NCBI RefSeq assembly: GCF_003992005.1
Contig: NZ_RQVL01000010.1
Coordinates: 1-64,000, forward strand
From: Veillonella sp. VA139
GTDB taxonomy: Bacteria > Bacillota > Negativicutes > Veillonellales > Veillonellaceae
Direction: 5' to 3'
Length of the DNA stretch: 64,000 nt
Shown: positions 21,512-29,981 of the stretch, in pieces
How the letters are laid out: the number at the start of each line of letters is the position of its first letter
How positions within the stretch are numbered: position 1 is the first letter of the stretch
Notes under the pieces: model-generated
Database searches by the model: none
Told to the model about the DNA's origin: nothing
The model's input: the letters and a program-made list of their open reading frames with translations, nothing else
Made by a program: the position numbers and the translations under genes

Positions 21512-21863
21512 AAGTCCTCCTTTACAACTTGTACTCCTAATGTATGTACCTGCATCACCATAAGTTATTTAATTGATGTATCCCTATACGAGATATCGCT
21601 ATTTTATGTCTATCCTTATGTGTATACTTAGGTTCATACCGAGTGTTTACAAAATTACATTTCTATTAATTCTACACCTATCAAGAATAACCTATCACAA
21701 ACTTTCACAGATATAATTTAATAATAAGATTACTTATATTATACATTGTTTTAGACTTCTTTTATAGCAACTATATTTTTTCATTCCATTAGGCTATAAT
21801 GAAAGCATGTTGAAAGTCCCAGTGATTCAGAAGGATGAGTCACTACTCTATATAGGAGGTATT
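21512..21863. promoter_or_regulatory. Divergent promoter region, lemA / fabK-like gene
   Basis: AT-rich spacer of about 350 bases between divergent genes. On plus, TATAAT lies at 21795-21800, 64 bases before the fabK-like ATG, with a poor -35 (TATATT at 21772-21777, 17-base spacing). I see no convincing operator or riboswitch and could not fix a lemA promoter. Confidence 0.5.
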
Positions 21864-22802
21864 ATGAAAACTAAGTTAACAGAATTATTAGGCATTCACT
21901 ATCCTATCATTCAAGGTGCTATGGCTTGGACATCTGAGCATACCTTAGCAGCTGCCGTTGCCAACGCAGGAGCTACTGGCATTATCGCTACGGGTGGTCG
22001 TGACACAGAATGGGTTCGCCAAGAAATCCGCCAATGTAAATCTTTAACAGATAAACCATTTGGTGTAAACTTAATGTTAATGGCACCAAACTTAGATGAT
22101 ATCTTAGCTGTTATCGTAGAAGAGAAACCTGCTTTCGTTACCTTAGGTGCAGGCAATCCAGTTCCTTTCATCGAACCACTACATGCCGCAGGCATCAAAA
22201 TCATCCCTGTGGTACCAAATGTAAAATTAGCTAAACGGGTAGCAGCAGCTGGAGCAGATGCCATCATCATTGAAGGCCAAGAGGCGGGCGGTCACATCGG
22301 TACACAAACCACAATGGCATTGTTGGAAAACGTTGTACCAGAAGTTGATATCCCTGTGGTCATCGCTGGCGGTATCGTTGATGGTCGTGGACTCGCTGCC
22401 GGTCTTACTATGGGCGCTTCTGGTGTGCAAATGGGATCTCGTTTCATTTTGGCAGAAGAATGTAAAATGCATCAAAATTGTAAAGATGCCATCATCAATG
22501 CTACCGACACTGATTCTACTGTAACAGGTCTTACTTTCAACCATGGTGTACGTGGTCTAAAAAGTGAATTTACGGCCCGTTATTTAGAAGCTGAATACAG
22601 CTGTGCTCCAAAAAGCGATTTGACAGCTATGGCTATTGGCACTAATAAAAAAGCTGCTGTTGACGGGGACACTGTGAACGGCGTTGTGCAAGTTGGTCAA
22701 GGTCTGAACCGCTTAACACAAGTAGAACCAGCGAAAACTATCGTAGAATCCGTAGTAGCTGAGGCTAAAGAGGCTATTAAGAAGGCACAACAATTTATCT
22801 AA
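21864..22802 (+). CDS. fabK: FabK-like enoyl-ACP reductase II / nitronate monooxygenase family
   Basis: FMN-dependent TIM-barrel protein of 312 residues. KTKLTELLGIHYPIIQGAMAW at the start, SLTDKPFGVNLML, GAGNP, the catalytic-type His in EAGGHIG, GGI and MGSRF all match FabK more closely than nitronate monooxygenases. FabK reduces enoyl-ACP in the last step of fatty-acid elongation. It is outside any fab cluster and alone on plus, so nitronate monooxygenase remains an alternative. The ATG at 21864 follows AGGAGG; an upstream in-frame start at 21807 has none. Confidence 0.78.
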   Translation: MKTKLTELLGIHYPIIQGAMAWTSEHTLAAAVANAGATGIIATGGRDTEWVRQEIRQCKSLTDKPFGVNLMLMAPNLDDILAVIVEEKPAFVTLGAGNPVPFIEPLHAAGIKIIPVVPNVKLAKRVAAAGADAIIIEGQEAGGHIGTQTTMALLENVVPEVDIPVVIAGGIVDGRGLAAGLTMGASGVQMGSRFILAEECKMHQNCKDAIINATDTDSTVTGLTFNHGVRGLKSEFTARYLEAEYSCAPKSDLTAMAIGTNKKAAVDGDTVNGVVQVGQGLNRLTQVEPAKTIVESVVAEAKEAIKKAQQFI

Positions 22803-23005
22803 ACCAAATATATCTACAAATTTATAAATTAGTCAGTAAACGAAGATAGTTCATTAGATATCATAAGTTCCAATATATTTCTATAGCATTCCTGTTTTTC
22901 TTTTATGCTAATCGATACAAATTATTTCTTGAACTAATATCCTGTTATTGCTGAAGATACGTTACATATATTGTAGTTATTTACAGCTACATCTAGGAGG
23001 TTACT

Positions 23006-23554
23006 ATGCTACCATTTAAAGGAAAGTATCCAAAATTAGATCCAAAAAGTCACGCTATGCCAGGTGCTGAACTAGCTGGCGATGTAGAATTAAAAGAATA
23101 TGCCTCTGTATGGCAAAATGTATCTGCTCGTGGAGACGTCAATAAAATCGTTGTAGGTCGCTACTCCAATGTACAAGACAATTCTGTACTTCACGTAGAC
23201 GACGATCACGCTTGTATCCTTGGTGACTTCGTTACCATTGGTCACAGCGCTATCATCCACGCCTCTACCCTAGAGGACCACGTATTAGTAGGCATGGGAG
23301 CCATCGTTCTTAGTCGTTGTCATATCGGCCGTGGCTCCATCATCGGCGCAGGCGCACTCGTCTTAGAAGGCACAGAAATCCCACCCTACTCCCTTGTGGT
23401 AGGTAGCCCTGCAAAAGTCATCCGCACTGACGAAAAAATGATTGAAAAAATCCACAACCAAGCTGTAAAATACAAAACATTGTGGACAAAAGAATACGGA
23501 TTCTTGCCAGATGCTGACGGCGAGGTATGGGATCCTAGCCAAACTATCGTGTAA
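23006..23554 (+). CDS. Gamma-class carbonic anhydrase family protein
   Basis: 182-residue left-handed beta-helix (hexapeptide) protein. The family zinc ligands appear as His in VLHVDDDH and in IGHSAIIH, and the pattern SARGDVN, YSNVQDNSVLH is typical of the YrdA/PaaY/CamH branch. Many such proteins lack proven anhydrase activity, so CO2 hydration is probable, not certain. The ATG follows AGGAGG. A small TGTAG/CTACA hairpin lies just before that site. Confidence 0.88.
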   Translation: MLPFKGKYPKLDPKSHAMPGAELAGDVELKEYASVWQNVSARGDVNKIVVGRYSNVQDNSVLHVDDDHACILGDFVTIGHSAIIHASTLEDHVLVGMGAIVLSRCHIGRGSIIGAGALVLEGTEIPPYSLVVGSPAKVIRTDEKMIEKIHNQAVKYKTLWTKEYGFLPDADGEVWDPSQTIV

Positions 23555-23585
23555 TGCAATACAATTCTAAATTTTAATTAAAAAG

Positions 23586-23631
23586 AAAACAGAGGAAAGT
23601 TGATATCAACCCATCAACTTTCCTCTGTTTT
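23586..23631. terminator. Bidirectional terminator
   Basis: AAAACAGAGGAAAGTTGA pairs with its perfect complement across an ~8-base loop. A/T runs on both sides let it work for the carbonic anhydrase gene (+) and the hypothetical gene on minus. Confidence 0.9.
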
Positions 23632-23692
23632 ATTTATTAACTATTTTTTTGAGTCTATAAAAATTTAAGAACATAAATGTGTAAACATTATT

Positions 23693-24223
23693 TTACTTAC
23701 TATTTTTTCTTTTATACAAATAGAACAAAAACCCGATTATACTAAAAAATAAACCTGCAACAAACTCTCCTATAAAAGTTGGCTTTGGATGTTTATATTC
23801 ATTAGCTTTTTTCTTCATTTCCTCTTTCTCCTTCTTTACTCTTTCCTTATATTGAGCAAATAAGTTGTTTGATATTTTGTAATCTATTGAATTAGGGTCC
23901 ATTTGTTCTTTCGGTCCATCATAATAATCTTCTCGTTGGATTACTTTACCAGTTCCTCTATGATAAACATATAAGCTTTCTAATTCTTCCCAACCAGTTT
24001 CATAAAAACGAACTCTGCTGATAATATAACTTTCTGAATTATTTTTATTATCTAACTTTATTTCTGCACTAATATTTGTAACTGAATTTCCCCCATATGA
24101 CTCATTAACCTTAATGCTACTTGAATTTACATAATAACTATTTCCTTCTTTATCAATTCCAACATATGTCCAATTTTGAGCATATGACAAACTTGACATA
24201 AAAACAAGCACTAGTATCAGCAT
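23693..24223 (-). CDS. Hypothetical exported, C-terminally anchored protein
   Basis: Not recognised. 176 residues from the ATG: a hydrophobic N-terminus ending SLSYAQ (signal peptide), a Ser/Asn/Tyr-rich beta-type middle, a Lys/Glu helix near 125-145, then one membrane segment (about 150-168) and a basic end. No good ribosome site precedes the ATG. Twelve bases upstream, ATA at 24235 lies five bases after GAGAGG and would add IKKI, giving the basic start a signal peptide needs; see findings. More AT-rich than its neighbours. Confidence 0.65.
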   Translation of the reverse strand: MLILVLVFMSSLSYAQNWTYVGIDKEGNSYYVNSSSIKVNESYGGNSVTNISAEIKLDNKNNSESYIISRVRFYETGWEELESLYVYHRGTGKVIQREDYYDGPKEQMDPNSIDYKISNNLFAQYKERVKKEKEEMKKKANEYKHPKPTFIGEFVAGLFFSIIGFLFYLYKRKNSK

Positions 24224-24236
24224 TATTTTTTTTATA

Positions 24237-24524
24237 TTAACCTCTCTTTTTTGCTATACCCAATAGTTTTGCAATCCCCCATGCAATAGCAGTACCAACG
24301 CCTGAAATCACGAAATAAAAAATCAACACTCCCAAAGCTCTTGCAAAAGTATGTCCAAAAGAGTCTGTATAGGTAGGTGACTCATTAGGAATAAAAATAA
24401 TACATAATGTAGTTAATATATAGAACAGATATCTAAAGCTTCCCGTTACATTTTTAGAAAAAGTTCTAATTAAACCTTCAATTATTGCCACTACAACAGC
24501 AAAAGTAATAAAAACATTTCCCAT
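24237..24524 (-). CDS. Small hydrophobic membrane protein, unknown
   Basis: 95 residues with three likely membrane segments (about 4-18, 31-45, 63-86) and a basic C-terminus ending AKKRG. No family recognised. Its stop lies between the Shine-Dalgarno-like GAGAGG and the start of the next gene, so the two are probably translated together. High AT content and A-rich codons suggest an acquired pair. Confidence 0.6.
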   Translation of the reverse strand: MGNVFITFAVVVAIIEGLIRTFSKNVTGSFRYLFYILTTLCIIFIPNESPTYTDSFGHTFARALGVLIFYFVISGVGTAIAWGIAKLLGIAKKRG

Positions 24525-24631
24525 AGTTTTCCCCCTGTATATAAAATCAGATATAACAATTACCCTTATATTATCAAATGTCCCCCCCTAGTCAACATAT
24601 GATTTATTTTGTCCTTTATTAAAATGCAAAA

Positions 24632-24664
24632 ACGGATGTTTAACTCTTTAAATCAAACATCCGT
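24632..24664 (-). terminator. Terminator after nrdG
   Basis: ACGGATGTTT and AAACATCCGT form a 10-bp stem followed by TTTTTG on minus, about 30 bases beyond nrdG. Confidence 0.9.
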
Positions 24665-24695
24665 CATTGTATAATTTTCAGTTAATTAAAGCATT

Positions 24696-25193
24696 CTATT
24701 CCATATACAAAACTACATCGCCCTGTTCCAAGGACGCTTGTATATCAATAATCCGCTGATTGCTACTGCCTCTAAATGCCAGCCCAGGATCTCGTAACTC
24801 ATCCACGAATTTCCCATCCACTAAGATATGGCACCGCTCTAGTAATTGTCGTTTATTAGGGCACGCCAATATTTCTTCATAAGTATATCCCGAGTACACC
24901 CAAATTGGTTTCTGCTGTGCTACTGTTAATACTCTGTCCACTAAGGGTACCAATCCGTCAATATTTTGAAACGGTTCTCCTCCCAGCAAGGTTAATCCAC
25001 TGCATGCAGGAGCTGCTATATAAGATAACAATCGCTGTGTATCGTCTTCAGTCCATTCTTTGCCAGCGGAAAAATCTTGATATTCCTCGTTAAAGCAATT
25101 GTAGCAGCCATGGGTACACCCAGTGACAAATAAGGATGTACGAATGCCCTCACCATTGGCAATATCGTATTGTCTAAGCTGACCATAGCGCAT
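24696..25193 (-). CDS. nrdG: Anaerobic ribonucleotide reductase activating protein
   Basis: Radical-SAM enzyme that installs the glycyl radical on NrdD. From the ATG at 25193 it has 165 residues. The [4Fe-4S] cluster motif is CTHGCYNC near 25-32 and LLGGEPF follows near 72. That ATG sits seven bases after GAAGG; an in-frame ATG at 25211 is too close to it. The gene follows nrdD by 25 bases and ends at a strong terminator. Confidence 0.95.
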   Translation of the reverse strand: MRYGQLRQYDIANGEGIRTSLFVTGCTHGCYNCFNEEYQDFSAGKEWTEDDTQRLLSYIAAPACSGLTLLGGEPFQNIDGLVPLVDRVLTVAQQKPIWVYSGYTYEEILACPNKRQLLERCHILVDGKFVDELRDPGLAFRGSSNQRIIDIQASLEQGDVVLYME

Positions 25194-25218
25194 AGTACAA
25201 CCTTCTTTCATCAGAGTA

Positions 25219-27369
25219 TTAAATATGCATTACTCGATCTTTAATCTCTTTCGTACGGCCTTCGTTCCAGAAGTTTTCCCCTAAGTATCCGCAAGTTCTA
25301 CGAATGACCGTCAAAGTATCACGATTGGTATTATGACAACGAGGGCATTCCCATTGTACTTGATCATTTACAATAATCTCACCATCAAATCCACATTCAT
25401 GGCAATAGTCAGATTTCGTATTAAACTCCGCATAGGAAATGGTATCGTAAATATACTGCATCATGGTCAACAACGCAGGAATATTGTTATTCATATTAGG
25501 GATTTCCGCATAGGAAATACATCCTCCTGTGGATAATTTTTGGAACTCCGATTCGAAAGCAAATTTATCGAATACATTGATTTCCTCCCGAACGTTCACA
25601 TGGTAACTATTGGTATAGTACCCTTTGTCTGTAATATCTGGAATTTCTCCAAATCGTGCTCTATCAATGGAGGAAAAACGATTTGTCAAACTTTCAGCTG
25701 GCGTCCCATAGAGGGCAAATCCGATGTTGTGTTTGCTGCGCCATGTTTCCGTCGCATTATGCAAACGTTCCATCACTTTTCTGGCAAACTCATGGCCTGT
25801 GTCCGATGTATTGGAATCGCCTACAATTAGCTTGGTCGCCTCATATAAGCCGATATAGCCCAAAGAAATCGTTGCATACCCACCTTCTAGTAAAGGACGA
25901 ATTGGCGCCCCCTTAGGCAAGCGAGCAATGGCACCATATTGCCAATGAATCGGTGACACATCACTGGTCACATCTTTCAATAAATCATAGCGGAATAACA
26001 AGGCTTTTTCTGCTAATTCTAACCGTTTTTCAAGAATTTCAAAAAACACATCTTCCTTACCTTGTGCTAAAATTCCAATTTGCGGTAAATTCAAGCTCAC
26101 TACGCCCATATTAAAGCGACCATTGAATACATACTCGCCCTTGTCATTTTTCCAAGGAGACAAGAAGGAGCGGCATCCCATAGGAGCAAATACATTGCCC
26201 TCATAGATTTCTTTCATTTTTTTCGCGGAAATATAGTCTGGGTACATGCGTTTCGCCGTACATTGTGCTGCCAATTCTGTTAAATAGTAGTATTCGCTAG
26301 TTGGATGTACATTGTGTTCATCTAGCACATAAATCAACTTAGGGAAAGCTGGTGTAATGTACACCTCAGCTTCATTTTTAATGCCTTGGATACGCTGTTT
26401 CAAAATTTCTTCATCGATTAACGCAGCTTCTTTTGCTAGTTCGCTATTGGGATCAAAGTGCATAAACAAGGTTACAAAAGGCGCTTGTCCATTGGTGGTC
26501 ATTAAGGTATTGATTTGGTACTGTATAGTTTGTATGCCGTCTTTTACCTCTTTTTTCGTGCGGTTCCAGGCAATTTCTTCTGCTTTTTTCACATCTGGAG
26601 TCATGCCATACACTTCCACTTGTTCTTGCAGTGTTAACTCCAAATATTTATCATAGGATTTCCGTACATAAGGAGCCAATATACGATCGATGCCGTTAAT
26701 GCTTTGCCCGCCATATTGACCAGACGCCACCTGCGCAATGATCTGTGTTGTTACCGTACATGCCACTTGAAAGGATTTAGGCGTATCAATGCGCTTTCCA
26801 TTGATAACGGTGCCGTTCGTCAACATATCTTCTAAGTTGACCAAACAGCAATTAAACATAGGTTGAATGATATAGTCCATATCATGGAAATGGATGGCAC
26901 CGCTGTCATGAGCTTGTACAATATCCGTAGGAATCAACTTTCTACGAGCAATATCCTTGCTCACTTCCCCTGCAATTAAATCGCGCTGTGTGGACACAAT
27001 AGATGCATCTTTATTAGAATTTTCATCTAGAACTGCTACATTAGACCGATTAAGCAAACCAAAGACATCTTTATCCGTTGTATTTTCCACACGTTTGAAA
27101 GCTTGTACTGCTTTATAATTTTCATAAGCACGAGCGGTGGCAGGATTATTATTTTCTAGGAGCTTATAATACACTTGATCTTCAATGGCATAGATGGTAA
27201 TATTACGTCCCATTTTTTCAGCATAGGCTTCGATTTCATTGGCGATTTGCAATGCCAATCCTGGCGTATACACCCCCGTACTACTATGCATAGCCTTTTC
27301 GATAGCTACAATGATCTTTTCCTTATCAAAGGCAGCCTCTTTGCCATCCCGTTTTATTACCTGTATCAT
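25219..27369 (-). CDS. nrdD: Anaerobic (class III) ribonucleoside-triphosphate reductase
   Basis: Makes dNTPs without oxygen. 716 residues: an N-terminal ATP-cone (about 3-90) for allosteric control, the ten-stranded barrel core, a C-terminal zinc site (CHECG...CPRCH near 665-685), then the glycyl-radical motif RTCGYLG. All key elements are present. It leads the nrdD-nrdG pair; the ATG follows AGGAGGTT. A structured ~600-base region lies upstream. I saw no convincing NrdR box pair. Confidence 0.97.
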   Translation of the reverse strand: MIQVIKRDGKEAAFDKEKIIVAIEKAMHSSTGVYTPGLALQIANEIEAYAEKMGRNITIYAIEDQVYYKLLENNNPATARAYENYKAVQAFKRVENTTDKDVFGLLNRSNVAVLDENSNKDASIVSTQRDLIAGEVSKDIARRKLIPTDIVQAHDSGAIHFHDMDYIIQPMFNCCLVNLEDMLTNGTVINGKRIDTPKSFQVACTVTTQIIAQVASGQYGGQSINGIDRILAPYVRKSYDKYLELTLQEQVEVYGMTPDVKKAEEIAWNRTKKEVKDGIQTIQYQINTLMTTNGQAPFVTLFMHFDPNSELAKEAALIDEEILKQRIQGIKNEAEVYITPAFPKLIYVLDEHNVHPTSEYYYLTELAAQCTAKRMYPDYISAKKMKEIYEGNVFAPMGCRSFLSPWKNDKGEYVFNGRFNMGVVSLNLPQIGILAQGKEDVFFEILEKRLELAEKALLFRYDLLKDVTSDVSPIHWQYGAIARLPKGAPIRPLLEGGYATISLGYIGLYEATKLIVGDSNTSDTGHEFARKVMERLHNATETWRSKHNIGFALYGTPAESLTNRFSSIDRARFGEIPDITDKGYYTNSYHVNVREEINVFDKFAFESEFQKLSTGGCISYAEIPNMNNNIPALLTMMQYIYDTISYAEFNTKSDYCHECGFDGEIIVNDQVQWECPRCHNTNRDTLTVIRRTCGYLGENFWNEGRTKEIKDRVMHI

Positions 27370-27949
27370 AATATAACCTCCTATTGACTCATGCCCCCTA
27401 TGCCAGTATGAGCACGATGGACATTCGATTCAGTATGAACTATACGCAATATATAACAGATACACTTACTGCATATACATTGCATAGTTAAATCAAAATG
27501 TAGACATATAAAAAGAGCAGTCTCTGCTCCTGTCTATAGTTTGTCTACACTTGTAGAGTATTCTTACTTAATTTTTAGTGTCTAGGCATTCGATAAGTTC
27601 TAGGACCATTGTTTTCAAGAACTTACTCATGTGTCTAATCATCTAGTATAGTGTTAGATGTTTCACTAGAGACTACCCTGCATGGGTATCATTGACTTTA
27701 GTTTACAACATCTTGTAGGTAATTTCAATCCAAACCACTATATCATGTATACCAATTAGATATAGTAAACTTGTAAAAAATCATAGAATCATATAATTTC
27801 GGAGAACTACCACACTTTGTGAATCAATAAATTGCATGGATAAAGGGCTTTCAACGAATGACTAATTGATATAGGACATGCGTTGACATTCCCCTAATCT
27901 TTCAAGAGCAATCTCTCGTCCCTCAGCAATAGATACAATACACCGAACA
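27370..27949 (-). promoter_or_regulatory. Structured leader / intergenic region upstream of nrdD
   Basis: About 580 bases without a gene. Read on minus it holds, in order, hairpins at 27674-27688 (TACCC/GGGTA), 27640-27660 (CATCTA/TAGATG), 27594-27625 (8-bp TAAGTTCT/AGAACTTA), 27545-27556 (CTACA/TGTAG), then an intrinsic terminator at 27515-27529. AGTCTCT (complement of 27668-27674) can pair with AGAGACT inside that terminator. It may be an attenuated leader for nrdDG or a separate small RNA. I match no known riboswitch. Confidence 0.5.
27508..27529 (-). terminator. Terminator ahead of nrdD
   Basis: On minus GAGCAG-AGA-CTGCTC is followed by TTTTTATAT. It lies about 140 bases before the nrdD ATG, so it stops an upstream RNA or acts as an attenuator. 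Confidence 0.75.
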
Positions 27950-27950
27950 C

Positions 27951-27989
27951 AAAAAAGCGACTACATCCAACAGGATCTAATCGCTTTTC
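27951..27989 (-). terminator. Terminator after bioY
   Basis: AAAAGCGA and TCGCTTTT with an inner ATCC/GGAT stem, then a T run on minus; just past the bioY stop. Confidence 0.85.
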
Positions 27990-28001
27990 ATAACCTAGGT
28001 C

Positions 28002-28532
28002 TTATAATTTAATTTTTGTAGCAATCCATGCAGATAGGATGGCTTTCAATATATCACCCAACACAAATGGATAAAATAAAATCCCCAAGGCTTTATGTAA
28101 TCCATCAACTGTAAATGGTATATTGGCAACAGACATAAAGTAAGGTACTGCCGCTACATAGGTAATGACTATGCTTACCACAGTCGCTACGACAGCATAT
28201 CTAAGAAACCGCTTTTCAGTTCCTTTCAGACAACTAACAGCTGTATATGCAATCGGCCAAATTAGAATAAATCCGCCTGTAGGTCCCAGTATTTTTCCCA
28301 TACCACCGGTAAATCCAGTAAATACAGGTAATCCAACTGCTCCTAATAAAACATAGACTAATACTGTCAAAAATGCTTGCTTTGGTGGCAATAATAGACC
28401 AATCAAACAAAGTGCAACGGTAATTAAAGAAATCATTCCTACCCCCATTGGGTTTGGAACCGATAATTGAGCCATTACACAAGCTAATGCCACGAGTAAC
28501 GCCATTTTTGTCAAATCTCTAGTCTTTAACAT
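28002..28532 (-). CDS. bioY: Biotin ECF transporter S component BioY
   Basis: 176-residue membrane protein with six predicted segments. LTVLVYVLLGAVGLPVF and the GGMGKILGPTGGFILIWP stretch are typical BioY. It captures biotin and needs an ECF module (EcfA/A'/T) encoded elsewhere. Its start overlaps the end of the MaoC-like gene by 14 bases. No BirA operator was recognised. Confidence 0.95.
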   Translation of the reverse strand: MLKTRDLTKMALLVALACVMAQLSVPNPMGVGMISLITVALCLIGLLLPPKQAFLTVLVYVLLGAVGLPVFTGFTGGMGKILGPTGGFILIWPIAYTAVSCLKGTEKRFLRYAVVATVVSIVITYVAAVPYFMSVANIPFTVDGLHKALGILFYPFVLGDILKAILSAWIATKIKL

Positions 28533-29127
28533 TCATTAACTCCTCTTCATAAATCCATTTACAACGAGCACGCCCTCCATGAGTACCGACTAATTCACAC
28601 TCACCAATTTGCGTATGCTTTTCTGAATGGATTTCAAGTTTTTCTACAGAAATAACATCTCCACCATAAAATGGTGCAGAAAACGTAATATCTAATTGAA
28701 GTAACATCGATTCATCCAACACGTGATGGGCCATATGTGATAAAACCATTAATTCTGGTACTATAGGAACTTCTTCCCGATAGATGGGATTATCATCTTG
28801 AATGGCATCCACAAACTCAAGAATCGATTCTGGTGTAAACACAAACTTTGTTCTTGTTCTGTCTTTTAACTCTCCTGGCCAAACCTTTGGCATTTCCCCC
28901 AATGAAACTTCATCATGGTGATTCCGTTCGGAATCAAACTGTTCTAACATCGTGGACACTAAGGTGCCTTTTGAATTACAAACCGTCACTATATGTTCTT
29001 GCTTTCTTGGGGTATAGTTAATTTGTAACTGTGGTGATCTTGTAGTTCGTTTAAATTGCACATTACGTACAAACACGGTATTAGGAATTTCCCTTACACT
29101 TGTTAAGCCCTTACATAGTGTATGCAT
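28519..29127 (-). CDS. MaoC-like hotdog-domain protein
   Basis: 202 residues from the ATG at 29127, which follows GGGGAGG; an upstream in-frame ATG lies inside that purine run. The C-terminal part has DDNPIYREE, VPELMVLSHMA and the ITFSAPFYGGDVI strand, matching a MaoC-type (R)-hydratase hotdog, though the usual catalytic His of D-x-N-P-x-H is Tyr here. The N-terminal ~90 residues may be a degenerate second hotdog. Overlap with bioY suggests a link to acyl or biotin metabolism, but no function can be assigned. Confidence 0.65.
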   Translation of the reverse strand: MHTLCKGLTSVREIPNTVFVRNVQFKRTTRSPQLQINYTPRKQEHIVTVCNSKGTLVSTMLEQFDSERNHHDEVSLGEMPKVWPGELKDRTRTKFVFTPESILEFVDAIQDDNPIYREEVPIVPELMVLSHMAHHVLDESMLLQLDITFSAPFYGGDVISVEKLEIHSEKHTQIGECELVGTHGGRARCKWIYEEELMNVKD

Positions 29128-29302
29128 AGTGCCTCCCCTCCCCATGGTATGGGTATACTGGTTCTTACAAGCTTACATGATTCTTACATTCTGTTACACC
29201 TTTATTATAATTAATCAAACTGCCTATAGTCAACTTATTTTTCAAATTATTGTTTACATATAATGATTGCTTGCTCATATTTGTCATATAAAGGAATCAA
29301 AA

Positions 29303-29341
29303 GGACTGTAATGCAGAGTTTAATCTCTTACACTACAGTCC
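29303..29341 (-). terminator. Terminator after the beta-barrel gene
   Basis: GGACTGTA/TACAGTCC with further inner pairing, then TTTTG on minus. It would end the whole mraZ-ftsZ-barrel run. Confidence 0.8.
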
Positions 29342-29383
29342 CCACATGATGCATACCCGTACTACAGATAGGGTACTTTCAAA

Positions 29384-29959
29384 TTAGAAAGAATACCCTA
29401 CACCTGCATGTAATCCTTTTACATCAGTCTTATTTTGGTTCATATTGTATTGATCATATTGATAGTACACATTTAAATCAATATCTGGACGTAATCCATA
29501 GGAAGCTCCCACTTGGTAAGTTCCTTTAATATCATTACCAAAGCCCACTTTAGCAAAGCCTTCAATTTTATCAGCTAATTGAGTATGTCCAATCACACCC
29601 GCTTGATAACCAAACCCGTTTTGTTTAGGTCCCATATCTACATAGGTACCAGCACCATAGATATTGATATTAGGATGTACCGCATAAGCACCAGCCAATT
29701 GATGATCTTTAATATCAGCACCTGTACGATGTACTTTATTGAAAGAATATTGTGCCGCTAAATTATCAGATAATCCTTGTTGAGCAGATACGCCAAAGCC
29801 ATCTTTACGTTTTGTGTCATGAGCTGTTTTTTTAGATACAGAATACTCTACTGCTACTTTTGTTTCACCATTAGTCACTTCAGTTACAGGCACAGATGCG
29901 GCAAACGCGGAAACACCAAAGGCAGCTAATACCGCTGTGGCTACTATGATTTTCTTCAT
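29384..29959 (-). CDS. Outer-membrane beta-barrel protein
   Basis: 191 residues. A signal peptide is cleaved after AFA near 20. The mature part is a run of alternating amphipathic strands with turns, consistent with an eight-stranded barrel, and it ends in Phe (GVGYSF), the BAM-recognised C-terminal signature. This implies a second membrane. It follows ftsZ by 22 bases with its own AGGAGG, so it may be co-transcribed with division genes. The precise family is not recognised. Confidence 0.8.
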   Translation of the reverse strand: MKKIIVATAVLAAFGVSAFAASVPVTEVTNGETKVAVEYSVSKKTAHDTKRKDGFGVSAQQGLSDNLAAQYSFNKVHRTGADIKDHQLAGAYAVHPNINIYGAGTYVDMGPKQNGFGYQAGVIGHTQLADKIEGFAKVGFGNDIKGTYQVGASYGLRPDIDLNVYYQYDQYNMNQNKTDVKGLHAGVGYSF

Positions 29960-29981
29960 AATATCCTCCTTTTTGAGAATC

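Noticed and set aside
27420-27480. NrdR boxes upstream of nrdD
   Set aside because: AT-rich near-palindromes exist, but I could not find two boxes at the expected spacing.
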